From JANNMJ01 sp031425525 (lineage in GTDB: Bacteria > Bacteroidota > Bacteroidia > Cytophagales > Hymenobacteraceae): DNA of 64,000 bases. Position 1 is the first letter of the stretch. Every line of letters starts with the position of its first letter. Positions 54,701-63,018 of this stretch are shown piece by piece. The DNA is taken from NCBI GenBank assembly GCA_031425525.1, contig JANPJM010000028.1:1-64000 (forward strand). Reading direction: 5' to 3'. The position numbers were made by a program, and so were the translations under genes. The notes under the pieces were generated by a model. It did no database searches. It saw only the letters and a program-made list of their open reading frames with translations, and had not been told where the DNA came from.

Positions 54701-56098
54701 CGCGCGGCCCTCGCCTTTCTCTGGAAAGCTTTTTCTGCCCTGTGAAGACTTGAAAGGCGACTGGTAAGGCAGAGGCTCCATCCAGGAAGCTGATACCCCG
54801 AAGCTACTCGTGTACGTCGTTGCCAGGTCGAAGTCCAGGAACACGTAAATGTGCAGGTTTGGCCACCGTGGCATCAGTGCATCCCCTCCTGAGTTGGGAA
54901 TGGAGAGCGTGACGTTGGTCCTAAGCGACTGAGCTCGAAATGGAAGAGCCGTTCTTTTGGCCTTCAACCCTTGGTGGGTTTTGAAAACCCCGTCGGTATG
55001 GTCCCTGGTAGATAGTTCCTGAAAATTCTCGATGCCGCCAATGCGGAGTTTGCGTGCTCCGCCTTTTGTCAGGCCGAAAATCTGCGCTAAGTGCTGCGAC
55101 CTTTCTGATGATGGGTAGCAATGATCTTTCTCCTTGGATGGCTTGGCGGGGTTGTAAGGAAAGCCAAGAAACTCACACCCCTTGCAACGATTGCCAGGAT
55201 GCCATTCCAAATCCTGCCACGGCGTCGCGATGATGCGAGGTAGTTCTTTCCGTAGTAGCGCGGTTATCTGGTCGGCAATTACATCGAAGGGAACCACCTG
55301 CAGGTCCATCTCCATCGCTTTCAGCAGCTCTTCCACGCTGGTGTCCAGCCCTTCCAGACGTCTGGATCGAACAAGTTCGGACAGTTGAAGTGATCCGTGT
55401 GTGCCAGGCCACACGGCAGGATGCGCCGCCACAACGAACCGATCTGAGTAACCTTCGTCCGCTAACCAACTGGAAAGGGTAATGGCGTAGTAAACCAGCT
55501 CTCCAAAGTAGTGCCCTCCTGGATCAGCCGAGAGCTTAACGTCGATGATGCGTAATCGTAGTCGTAGGTCGTCCTTCGTAAGCTCTTCAACTCGACCATC
55601 CGGCAAGACATGCGACCAGGTGAAATCATTCACCGAAGTGGGCTGGCCATCCAAGGAAGCCCGTGATGGCAAGACCTGTAAAATGTCGAGTTGACACTTG
55701 GCCACCTTAAGCTCGTTTGCTCCCTCGCCTAATGCGTCCAGGTCAAATGTTGTCCGGAAGGTGGGAGTGTTTGCGTCGTACTCTGCCTCGATAACAAACT
55801 GATGAGGCTTCAAGCTCAACAGTTCATCCTTCAGCACGATCTTCTCACGCTGGCTGCCACGCATTTCAGTTTTCGCTACAACAGCATTGTCACCGAAAGC
55901 CCGCTGCAAGCTTCTGGTGACTCTTTCTTGGTAATCAAACCCTTCCTCTTGGACGAACCCAAGGATGGGACGGTCAATCTGTTGCTTCGGCATCTGCCGG
56001 TCCTTTAGCTCCTGCGTGTTGTATAGCTGGAGTCGAAACTGGCGTTCGCATCCAGTGCGCATGAAGAGCGACAGTACTTTTTTGCTGAGCTTGGGCAT
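51734..56098 (-). CDS. RecB-type nuclease fused to UPF1-like SF1 helicase
   Basis: 1,454 aa from ATG 56098. N-terminal ~340 residues: RecB/Cas4-like nuclease with QLDIL and IIDVKLS (near 186) as PD-(D/E)XK residues, and cysteines at ~17, ~303, ~306 and ~325 that could hold an Fe-S cluster. Middle: a degenerate RNase H-like (YprB-type) region. C-terminal ~500 residues: SF1B helicase with GPPGTGKS (~963), VVLDEASQVD (~1113), GDDLQLPP, NYRSN, VERFQGQERA (~1342) and NVLASRAQAK. It should move on nucleic acid and cut it. It lies 11 bases downstream of the methyltransferase, so the two are one unit. Confidence 0.85.
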   Translation of the reverse strand: MPKLSKKVLSLFMRTGCERQFRLQLYNTQELKDRQMPKQQIDRPILGFVQEEGFDYQERVTRSLQRAFGDNAVVAKTEMRGSQREKIVLKDELLSLKPHQFVIEAEYDANTPTFRTTFDLDALGEGANELKVAKCQLDILQVLPSRASLDGQPTSVNDFTWSHVLPDGRVEELTKDDLRLRLRIIDVKLSADPGGHYFGELVYYAITLSSWLADEGYSDRFVVAAHPAVWPGTHGSLQLSELVRSRRLEGLDTSVEELLKAMEMDLQVVPFDVIADQITALLRKELPRIIATPWQDLEWHPGNRCKGCEFLGFPYNPAKPSKEKDHCYPSSERSQHLAQIFGLTKGGARKLRIGGIENFQELSTRDHTDGVFKTHQGLKAKRTALPFRAQSLRTNVTLSIPNSGGDALMPRWPNLHIYVFLDFDLATTYTSSFGVSASWMEPLPYQSPFKSSQGRKSFPEKGEGRAITLLTREPQQAEEEARFLQFLETLKEIMGWVIARDRADVADQRRDKDTTHSTYQIYLWDENQRKQLIRLIGRHLASILADPKLRTLAWLFPPPELLPEHETASRESPITLVSTVIQNTVAAAIPYQYTLLELARTYLPEGINPVTVHPLFQEPFSDLIPADRLYEGWSQSSKWHVVAKITAETTEKKVLALRFIVGRLEADLKDKLSRLSAPKLIQTQRTTLTKVPPHSALLYEFSKLDAAVTELDTQMALAMPPHEREARFKSARLTKRLEGAERASALAQFHLVDEASLLVYRLSPDSIDVNLRTGDLGYALAPEKSAVFYDTKCYRYTKDLDLDFSHYYDRKTFGQAGITGVDIEGIDRVHEVIVLRMGMFNLMNVLEDSFDFSQNLTLDKIPADYYTAKLKATLEAIGFPQSALGDNALAKVINKTIKEPSRGRFSPESTAATFLWQAEALSKTPVQREISSLGPDWTKLLNPSQSKAWEEALTRRLTLVWGPPGTGKSWTLRMIILAAVLEAQNTGRSLRLLVTANTYNAVDNILFKLKDDVAKLQVGMELPRIIRLQSDLREAPDTEKLRTADITNYVVERYRPTPEVLNFRHELETSTGDWDVIVVGCPTQQLHNLAVAGVDKKDWHKHAKRDFFDFVVLDEASQVDVGASTFVFTKIAPDGCCVLAGDDLQLPPIHQAEAPLGYQKLTGSIFSYLSDHCHVTRKPLQVNYRSNRVLVNFVRRAGYDEGLKSFHPDLQIHLISEVPTVRPEGWPDSLFWTPDWAKLLTPEDRAVCLLYEDDSSSQVNPFEADAVAAMVWLLRQRLAKKLREGEETYPEDDLHDAKSFWEEAVGIVTPHRAQMSRVIQSLSRLFPGEETFIRSAVDTVERFQGQERAVIIASFGIGDEDIIRGEDEFLYDLRRFNVLASRAQAKLIVMLTRALVNHLSDDVEVLRESVLLKRFALNFCEPVGAVSLGYVDAETEYEVVGELRTRREVQEEGN

Positions 56099-56109
56099 AA
56101 CAAGATAGG

Positions 56110-57246
56110 CTAGAATGACAGCTTCGGAGGATTGAGGTCGACCCCGACAGTATCGCAGCCTAACTCGTAGGCTACTCTGAGTGTGGTTCCCGTGCCCATA
56201 AAGGGATCGAGTACGAGGCCGGGGCGTGTAGGAGACTGACAGTCGCATTTCTGCCAGCCAGTTTGCTTCTTGAGACCGAAGGTGAACTCTCGAAAGTATC
56301 CGCCAAGAGCCTTCTTTGCTTCGGCAGCTAGGCGCTTTGTTTCGACCCCATTGGCTGCGGCACCACGCTGAACTCGCTTGCCTTTACCGGCATCGGAAAT
56401 GCCTACCGCTCGAATTGCAGTCAGGTGTTCATCGGTCAACCCATTCTCAGCAAACAGCTTGAGTGCACGCAGAGCTTGGGGACGATCAGGGTTGAGGTTT
56501 GTGGTAGGCTCGACGATGGGCGTCTGCACTTGCCCACAGTTCGTGCAGACGTACTGAGGGCATGCAAGCTTAATCGCCCACCTGGCTAGCTCCGGCGGAA
56601 AGGGAGCCACATGCGGGTCACGATTACGAGTGGCGTGTGGCTGCCACACGTCGTCATCAGGTTGCCAGAAATCACCAGGATTGCCACGCTTGCCCATGTC
56701 AGTCATCAACCGCAGCAGGTCCATATAGTAGTTGCGGGACCGGGTGAGGTGAAAGACGGACTCGTGCCGGCTGGCGAGGCGACGGTTCCCAGGTTGTGGA
56801 ACCCCATAGCTCTTCGCCCAGATGATGTGGTTGGCGACGAGCCAACCTGCCTTTCGTGCCGCTACCTCAAACATCGCCGGCACCCCAACCAGGAACCCTT
56901 TATGGTACGAGTCCCCAATGTTGAGGAGGACCGATGCATTGGGATGGAGTAGCGGTATCCACGAGTTGAGCGTTTCTACCAAATGCTGAGTGTATGCCTC
57001 GGCAGATGGCTCCCAACCGAGCTGATCTTCGTGTTCGTAATCCCGACGGCGCCAGTATGGTGGGGAGGTGACGATCAGATCGACTGAATCAGGTTCGACC
57101 CCTTCGATTGAGGAGGCGTTACCACGAAGAATCCTCGGTTTACTGACAGCTTGATGAAGCGTAACTCCTTCAATGGTAGCAGAATGGCAGGTACAGGTAG
57201 TGGAAAGTGCCGATACTTTATCGGCATCACAGGAGCAGGGAGTCAT
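56110..57246 (-). CDS. DNA methyltransferase (beta-class, N6-adenine or N4-cytosine)
   Basis: 378 aa from ATG 57246; the frame is open 36 codons earlier. SPPY motif IV at ~61-64 comes before motif I, FMGTGTT near 349-355, the order of beta-class enzymes. Two Cys pairs (VCTNCG and KCDC) may bind zinc. N6-adenine and N4-cytosine enzymes share SPPY, so the base is not decided. Start of a two-gene unit with the nuclease-helicase; protective methylation of self DNA is inferred. Confidence 0.85.
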   Translation of the reverse strand: MTPCSCDADKVSALSTTCTCHSATIEGVTLHQAVSKPRILRGNASSIEGVEPDSVDLIVTSPPYWRRRDYEHEDQLGWEPSAEAYTQHLVETLNSWIPLLHPNASVLLNIGDSYHKGFLVGVPAMFEVAARKAGWLVANHIIWAKSYGVPQPGNRRLASRHESVFHLTRSRNYYMDLLRLMTDMGKRGNPGDFWQPDDDVWQPHATRNRDPHVAPFPPELARWAIKLACPQYVCTNCGQVQTPIVEPTTNLNPDRPQALRALKLFAENGLTDEHLTAIRAVGISDAGKGKRVQRGAAANGVETKRLAAEAKKALGGYFREFTFGLKKQTGWQKCDCQSPTRPGLVLDPFMGTGTTLRVAYELGCDTVGVDLNPPKLSF

Positions 57247-58420
57247 CACGCAGACAGAAGTTGCTCCACAAAGTACGCGTAAAAACCCACAGGGGAAACG
57301 GTCCAAGTGCACAAGTGCGACTTCATCAACGTAAGCCGATGTTCCGAATACCACCCGTGCTCGCCGAAGACCAGCGCCGTTGGCGTGCCGATAACCTCCT
57401 GTGGATCGGGCCAGGCGTGTGGTTCTGATATGGGAGGTGGCGGGTCGGCTGTGTGCCTACTTCGGGTGATAGGGGTGAGGCCAATTTCCGCGCGGGTACC
57501 AGCTTTTGGCTAGTAAGAAAAAAAGGGTGTTGAGCGTTTGCCGCGCGCCGCTGAGTCGTCGTATCCCGCACGATCTGATACGAAAATAAAGCTCGGTCTC
57601 CGGTCGGGACGGGTGCATTGTGGGCCCTGATCGGTATTGCTCAGAGCTGATTGCGCGCTCCCGCTGTCCGTAACGTAACCGGCTTTCACATCGGAACGGG
57701 TGCTTGCCGAGGCCGTCTCCAAACAAGAATAACCAATTCGTAGCTCCGCCCCCGCGAACGGCTTGTGGGAGGTTATACTATTGCGGATGCTCCAAGCAGA
57801 GCGAGTATCCCCATGAAAAAGCAACCGCACCCAGCATCGGGTGATTGTAAAGAGTTCTGGCTTGAGTTCAAGCCGGACAACCAGAAACGGCATCCATTCG
57901 GAACGGGAGTGCGTCGGGCCCTAATAGGTGCTGAAGGCAATTGCGCGCTTCCATTGTCCGCTACGGAGCCGCTGAAACAAGCAAACCGCCGGCAGTTAGG
58001 TACCCTGTCCTTTCAGGCGCCGATTACACACCGGACCTTTGAAAAACCCTCTCCAATCGCGGTAATCGCGGTTTTTCGGGAGGGCTTTTTTGTGTCCTTT
58101 CACGCGCCAACCTGCTTTCGGAGTTTCGCTTACCCGATAGGTCAACTCGCCCCAAACGCCTGGGGCAGTTGGCCCGGCGCTGCAGCTATGCTGGCCCCCG
58201 CGCCCCCGCCCATCCGCCCCATTGCCCAAGTCAGGTACCCTGTCCTTTCGGGCGCAAAACGGCCTTCCGAGCTTCGTAGCGCAGTTCGTGCAGTTTGGTC
58301 CTACGCTTCGCCTCCTGAATTTCACACATTAGGGTCCTAGCTTTTATCCCGGCTACTCTGCAGCTGTTTTCAGAGAATGAAGGCGAGCATTTGTAGTCCG
58401 AACCATACCCCCCTCCCCCC
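57247..58420. other. 1.17-kb non-coding region with degenerate repeats
   Basis: No convincing gene. An imperfect ~70-base direct repeat occurs at 57605-57675 and 57899-57966 (shared GGGCCCT, ATTGCGCGCT and TGTCCG). A second unit, AGGTACCCTGTCCTTTC, occurs at 57998-58014 and 58233-58249. A possible terminator-like hairpin lies near 58045-58090 (CCCTC with GAGGG, T6). It may hold control sequences or the remains of duplicated genes. Confidence 0.5.
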
Positions 58421-58756
58421 ATGTCCCCTCTACCCACTGACCCCATGCAAACCACCAACTCTTCCTGGTTTCCCTGGAGTGCTTTCTGGAAAGGCTTCTG
58501 GAGCGATAGCACTGTTGCGCAGCTCCACCCGAAGGAGCGGATGAAGTACCTCAATCGAAAATTCTGCTTGGGGGCTTTCGCGGTACTGGTGATGGGCGGA
58601 TCAGTCGCGGGATGCGGGTACACTATCCTAGCGGGCATCAGGTACGCCCGAAGCTCCGAGGTAACCACGGAAACGGCACAGCCCATACCGGCCACGAATC
58701 CGGCTGTGGCCTCAGCCCCACTCGCCCGAGCTGCTCCACCGAGTACGATACCCTGA
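58421..58756 (+). CDS. Small membrane protein of unknown function
   Basis: 111 aa. One hydrophobic segment (FCLGAFAVLVMGGSVAGCGYTILAGI, residues ~48-73) between a Trp/Lys-rich N-terminus and an Ala/Pro/Ser tail. The first ATG is used; 58445 is an alternative. It converges on the integrase gene with 6 bases between stops. A superinfection-exclusion membrane protein is one possibility, based only on size and place. Confidence 0.5.
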   Translation: MSPLPTDPMQTTNSSWFPWSAFWKGFWSDSTVAQLHPKERMKYLNRKFCLGAFAVLVMGGSVAGCGYTILAGIRYARSSEVTTETAQPIPATNPAVASAPLARAAPPSTIP

Positions 58757-58762
58757 CTCGCC

Positions 58763-60016
58763 CTACTCCCCGAACAGCGCATCCGTCACGCTGTCCGCCG
58801 CCCCTTGGTCGAAGGAGTCGAGGTAGGTCTGGGTCTGGGCAATGTTCGCGTGTCCGAGGGCTTGGGAAATGTCGTACAATGGCAGTTTACGTTTCCTAGC
58901 TTGGTTCGCGAAACTGTGGCGCGCTACGTGAGTAGTGACATTTTTATATATACAAGCTTTCCGGGCCACTTCTTTCAACTGGAGGTTCGTCATGGCGTTC
59001 GCAATCTCGGTTTTCTTCTTCAAGGTGGCGTCATCGACGACCTTGAATTTTCGGAGCAAATGCTGGAGGGGAGGGAAGATGAAATTCGTTGGTTTTGAGG
59101 CCGGTGTGCGGTATGATTCGACCAGCGCCCGCGCGGCGGACTGAAGCTTGACGCTGCGATCCGCGCCCGTTTTTTCCATGGCGTAATTCCACCTGCCATC
59201 TGCGCTGATCTGGCTCCACTTCGCCCGTACCGCGTCGCCGAACCGCGCCCCGCCACACCAATACTGGAACAGCCAGATGTCGAGTGCTACGCGCTCCTTC
59301 ACGTTGAGGTCAGGCGCAGCCTGCAACTGCTTCACTTCCGACTCGTCCAAGCGTTCTTTCTTGACCTTCGTGTGGACTAATTTGATTGGTTGCCAAGCGT
59401 TTGCGGCGTGTTCCAGAATACCTTCCTGCACCGCCGCACGTCCAATTTGTTTGAAAAATGCAATGTTTTTGGCAGCGGTGTTGACCGCGTTGCCGCCGGC
59501 CGCGCTGGTCAGCCACGCGTGGTAATTTTTGACCAAGTTTGGTGAAAGGCGTGCAAAGGCTAACGTGCCGTCCTTGTCGGCGCAGCACATCCGCAGCTTG
59601 GTCACGTAGCTCTCATACCGCTGCTTCGTGCGGATGCCGAGCCGGGCGGCGTTCTGCTCGATCCACCGCAACGCGTACGCTAGGAAGTCGTCCTGGGAGC
59701 CTCCCAGTCGCTCTCTAAGCCGGTCGCGGAACTCCGCAGCTGTCAGGTGTACAGCGCGCCGCTGGAACTCCTCTGAGAGCGCCTCAGCCTGGTGCCGATA
59801 GCGTGTCAGCGTAGCATTATGTACCGCTTCGTTGCCGTGCCCTTTGCGCACTTCCTCGGCCGCTTTGTTCCACCATTTCGCGTCGAGGTCGATACCGGTT
59901 TTCAGCCGGGCCCGGACGCGGTTGAACGTAATGCGGAACAGCACCTGCTGCTCCTTACCCGAGGCTTTTTCGGCCGGAGTGAGAGTCGTTAGCTCGAAGC
60001 CGAAGGTGTAGCGCAT
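58763..60016 (-). CDS. Phage tyrosine integrase
   Basis: 417 aa from ATG 60016; upstream frame does not resemble an integrase. An Arm-binding and SAM-like core-binding region occupy residues 1-~205. The catalytic set is visible: WCGGARFGD (Arg), the Lys in AMEKTGADRSVK, H363-V-A-R366, H389 in QALGHAN and Y398 in TQTYLDSF. It should catalyse insertion and excision at the tRNA-Ser 13-base core. Its distance from attR (2.7 kb) is somewhat more than usual, as the replication gene lies between. Confidence 0.9.
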   Translation of the reverse strand: MRYTFGFELTTLTPAEKASGKEQQVLFRITFNRVRARLKTGIDLDAKWWNKAAEEVRKGHGNEAVHNATLTRYRHQAEALSEEFQRRAVHLTAAEFRDRLRERLGGSQDDFLAYALRWIEQNAARLGIRTKQRYESYVTKLRMCCADKDGTLAFARLSPNLVKNYHAWLTSAAGGNAVNTAAKNIAFFKQIGRAAVQEGILEHAANAWQPIKLVHTKVKKERLDESEVKQLQAAPDLNVKERVALDIWLFQYWCGGARFGDAVRAKWSQISADGRWNYAMEKTGADRSVKLQSAARALVESYRTPASKPTNFIFPPLQHLLRKFKVVDDATLKKKTEIANAMTNLQLKEVARKACIYKNVTTHVARHSFANQARKRKLPLYDISQALGHANIAQTQTYLDSFDQGAADSVTDALFGE

Positions 60017-60187
60017 CCTATTTTCGTTGGCAAACAAAGTTACGAAAAAGCTTGCACGGTTAGCCAGATCGTCGTACTTTCGTAGCTGAAAGTAGCAGCG
60101 AATCGGAGCGGTTCGGAAACGCGGCGACTGAGTAACAAACTGGCGTGTGGACAACACACGCCTGGAACTTAGCGTCTTCCCGAATCT

Positions 60188-60550
60188 GTGGAAAATTTCG
60201 ATTACAGCGCCATGGCGGCGCCGCGTGTACCCTCTATTGAGGCATTCCAGCAACTCGCTGCGCGCCTCGCAATACTCGAACGCCGAATGAAGGCCGTCGA
60301 GACCCAGCCCCTCGCACTCCAGTGGATCAAGCCAGACCAGGCCGCTGAAATCCTCTCGTGCTCTCTGCCCACCGTTTCGCGGATGTGCGACGATAATCGC
60401 TTGGTAGCGCGCAAAGGCGCCCGGGCCGTGCACATCAAGCTGGAAAGCGTGCGGGCGTACTTGGAAACGCAGCGCATCGACACGGCCGGAATAGACGAGG
60501 CGATGGCCCGCGTGCACATTCCTCGCAAGTCCCGGAAACCTCAGGCCTAA
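60188..60550 (+). CDS. Excisionase-like helix-turn-helix protein
   Basis: 120 aa from GTG 60188; ATG 60212 is an alternative. WIKPDQAAEILSCSLPTVSRMCDDNRLVARKGARAVHIKLESVRAYL is the HTH_17/MerR-like DNA-binding module of Xis. A short coiled helix precedes it and a basic tail follows. It is divergent from the integrase gene, so it probably sets the direction of recombination or represses integrase. Confidence 0.75.
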   Translation: MENFDYSAMAAPRVPSIEAFQQLAARLAILERRMKAVETQPLALQWIKPDQAAEILSCSLPTVSRMCDDNRLVARKGARAVHIKLESVRAYLETQRIDTAGIDEAMARVHIPRKSRKPQA

Positions 60551-60571
60551 GCATACGCCCCGCTCTCACGT

Positions 60572-60602
60572 GGCGCGGGGGGCAAAGCCCGCCCCCCGCG
60601 CC
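60572..60602 (+). terminator. 12-bp GC-rich hairpin after the excisionase gene
   Basis: GGCGCGGGGGGC (60572-60583) is perfectly complementary to 60591-60602 with a 7-base loop, followed by T-rich sequence from 60611. Confidence 0.65.
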
Positions 60603-60625
60603 CTGGTGGGTTCTTTCTTTTTTCA

Positions 60626-60759
60626 CGGATTTTTTCAAACTCCGGATTCATAAGACTTCCTTCTCTCCCCCTCCCTCCTTCCTTTATGAATCCGGAGTTT
60701 GTCGAAAAAGGGACCCAACAACCGGACTGCCTTATGAATCCGGAGTTTGAAAAAATCCG
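60626..60759. repeat. Inverted and direct repeats before the replication gene
   Basis: 60626-60654 and 60731-60759 are a perfect 29-bp inverted pair; a 17-base copy of the core TTATGAATCCGGAGTTT also occurs at 60684-60700 in the same direction as the third. A pyrimidine-rich run (60656-60682) separates the first two. The set suits iterons, a replication origin or operators for the downstream gene. Confidence 0.75.
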
Positions 60760-60824
60760 GGCATAACACCATCCATCCAGGCAAACCTGCCCTATTTACT
60801 CCTGACTACCGCTTTCTAACTATC

Positions 60825-62609
60825 ATGGCCGACCTCTACACGCTCTTGGCACCAACCATCCTCACCGACCGCTTTATCGACGCACACATCCTAGCTGAGT
60901 TGGCCAAGAACGAGGCGCGGGACAAAGCGCGGGACAACCACAAGTGTGAGAGCCACCGCGACAAATACCGCATCGTCACCGATGCCGTCTGCCGTCGTCA
61001 ACTCCGCCTGCGCGATGATAAAGATGGCCTGGAACCCGCCGACCGCTTTGTCCGCCTCAGCTTCGCGATCCTGGCCAGCATGATCGGAAAGGACTACACG
61101 CACGAAATCTTAGAGAACATGGTCAAGTGGGGCTGGCTGGAACGTCGCGGGCAGTACATTCCAAAAGTCAAGAGTTACGAGTACCGCCTCGGATCTGCGT
61201 TGCGCGGTCTGCGCCACATCGACTGGATGGTCATGAACGACCGGCTGGACGCGAAGCTGGTGAAGCGGCGCGCGGCAATCAAAGCTTCGCAGCGCAAGGC
61301 CAATGAGTTGGAGCAGACAATTGAAAAAGCGGGCCTGGACCGTTTGCGTCTCTCGCTGCTGGACAACCTGCGCAAGCTGGAAATCGACCACGAAGCTGCG
61401 CTGGACCACATCGCTGGCAAGCTGCTCGCCACCTACCAGATCAGCAGCGCCGAACATGTTAGCGTGTGGTACCACCAGAGCATTAGCCAGTCACCTGCGT
61501 GGCTGCTGGTCAAGCACCAGCCCGAGCATTTGAAACGCTCCAAACTCCACCAGCAACTCACGAAGCAATTGGTCCACCAGCACCTCATTGCTCAGAAGCG
61601 CGGCGATTTCGATGGAAACGTGATGGAGTTCCGCACTGCGTTGAAGCGTAACGAGGCGCTCCAGAAAGCCGTGGCAGGGTACTACACGCTCCAACAGTTC
61701 GAGTTTGACCAGGAGACTATCCGTGCTTGGAGCGAAGGTTCGCTCTACTGCGTGCGTCGCAAGAACGTTCGGGTGGATACCAACCTGACGAACCTGACCT
61801 CGGACCTACGTCAGTTCCTGCGGCATGAGGCCGGCCCGCTCGTGAACCTGGACATCGCTAACAGCCAACCCCTGCTGCTGGCTGGGTTGATTCAACGTCA
61901 TTACGCTGGCAAGCCGCTACCAGAGGACGTTGAGTCGTACATCCTGCTCTGTCAATGCGGCCATCTCTACGAGGAGATGATGCATCAACTCCAGATTCCG
62001 GCTGAACAGCGTAAGGACTTCAAACAGTCGATGTTCGCCGAAGTATTTTACGGCAAAAACGACACGGTGACCAAGCGTACCCGCGCCTTCGAGTACCTCT
62101 TCCCAAACGTTTTCGCATTCATCCTAGCCAAGAAGCGTAAGAACTACAAGGCGTTGCCGCTGGAGATGCAGGAGTTGGAGGCTGACCTGATGATTGACCG
62201 CGTGGTCGAGCAACTGTTGGAAGCCGGCATCTGGTGCTCTACGATTCACGACTCCATCGTGTGCCTGGAGCAGGATGCAGAACGGGTCCAACGAGTACTT
62301 TTGGCGGTGTATCGTAAGCAGGTCAACCTACAGCCACTGGTGAAGCCAGAGCTGCTGGCAAACAAGCCAGTGGGGCACGACCAGCCGCTCGTGCACGAGG
62401 TCGGATCCAGTTTCGTCGACGAATCAGGTCAGTTGCAAACGCTTGAGGGGCTTACGCTTGCGACCGGGGTGGCTACTGGCGCAGAATTAAACGGGCAGAG
62501 CGTAAAGGAAACCGTGATCGATGTTGTTAAGGTGTCAGCTTCACTGCCTACCACCCCAACTTGGGTGGGCCCGGGTTTGGACCCATTTGACGATCTGGAG
62601 GGGTGGTAG
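60825..62609 (+). CDS. Replication protein with DNA polymerase A-like motifs
   Basis: 594 aa from ATG 60825; a TTG 26 codons earlier gives 620 aa. The C-terminal half carries LVNLDIANSQPLLLAGL (near 341; like polymerase motif A, D-x3-S/Q), AEVFYGKNDTVTKRTRAFEYLF (near 405; like the O helix) and CSTIHDSIVCLE (near 473; like motif C, HD). The N-terminus (1-300) is helical and not recognised. Motif A is unusual, with ANSQP in place of YSQIE. It lies directly after the repeats, as expected for an origin-binding or replicating protein. Confidence 0.6.
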   Translation: MADLYTLLAPTILTDRFIDAHILAELAKNEARDKARDNHKCESHRDKYRIVTDAVCRRQLRLRDDKDGLEPADRFVRLSFAILASMIGKDYTHEILENMVKWGWLERRGQYIPKVKSYEYRLGSALRGLRHIDWMVMNDRLDAKLVKRRAAIKASQRKANELEQTIEKAGLDRLRLSLLDNLRKLEIDHEAALDHIAGKLLATYQISSAEHVSVWYHQSISQSPAWLLVKHQPEHLKRSKLHQQLTKQLVHQHLIAQKRGDFDGNVMEFRTALKRNEALQKAVAGYYTLQQFEFDQETIRAWSEGSLYCVRRKNVRVDTNLTNLTSDLRQFLRHEAGPLVNLDIANSQPLLLAGLIQRHYAGKPLPEDVESYILLCQCGHLYEEMMHQLQIPAEQRKDFKQSMFAEVFYGKNDTVTKRTRAFEYLFPNVFAFILAKKRKNYKALPLEMQELEADLMIDRVVEQLLEAGIWCSTIHDSIVCLEQDAERVQRVLLAVYRKQVNLQPLVKPELLANKPVGHDQPLVHEVGSSFVDESGQLQTLEGLTLATGVATGAELNGQSVKETVIDVVKVSASLPTTPTWVGPGLDPFDDLEGW

Positions 62610-62757
62610 ACGTTGCGTTGGAATGACTTTCAGGTGGCACCAGCGTGGCACTTTTCTGAAATACACGGACCTTTACAGGTAAAGCGCAAGCCGACGATGT
62701 AACACGTCCCCAGCACGTTGTTACCAGGGAAAACAAACAATTTTCAAAAAATTTGAG

Positions 62758-62981
62758 CCATCCTCTCTGCCTCCGATTTGCGGATAATCCCCTGTAAGCC
62801 AATGGTTTGCAGGGGATTTTTATTTACTGGCCTCCTAGATGCGTGGAACTGGAGAAGAACATTTTATGCGCTGGGCAGGGGCTGGTACTGCCTATGCGAG
62901 CTTTTGATAGTCATCTCACTTCCCCGTCATTAACCCATACTACACCGCCTCGCCCATAACCTCGTTTGAGCGCGAGGTGCG
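62758..62981 (+). repeat. attR: 13-bp core plus diverged direct repeat
   Basis: The core 62758-62770 matches the tRNA 3' end. The following ~210 bases are the chromosomal counterpart of 24055-24264 and are colinear with it. The gap 62610-62757, before the core, holds no gene that I can see. Confidence 0.7.
62787..62821 (+). terminator. Original tRNA-Ser terminator (chromosomal copy)
   Basis: ATCCCCTG (62787-62794) pairs with CAGGGGAT (62810-62817), followed by T4-5. Same spacing from the core as at 24071. Confidence 0.7.
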
Positions 62982-63018
62982 CCTGCCGGTCTCGAAATTT
63001 TCCCCAAACGGGCAGACG

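Larger units (their letters stand above)
24042..62770. mobile_element. Integrated prophage in tRNA-Ser
   Basis: The element is bounded by the 13-base core CCATCCTCTCTGC, present in the tRNA 3' end (24042-24054) and again at 62758-62770. It carries a tyrosine integrase, an excisionase-like protein, replication, terminase, capsid, tail, lysis and cargo genes, about 38.7 kb. The integrase is next to the right end. Structural genes look intact, so the phage may be functional, but a plaque-forming state cannot be shown from sequence. Confidence 0.9.

Noticed and set aside
57765..58340. 191-aa plus-strand ORF and overlapping minus-strand ORFs
   Set aside because: Composition is unlike protein-coding sequence of the region, they overlap each other, and their similar ends (K-G-Q-G-T) come from the 17-base DNA repeat rather than from protein conservation.
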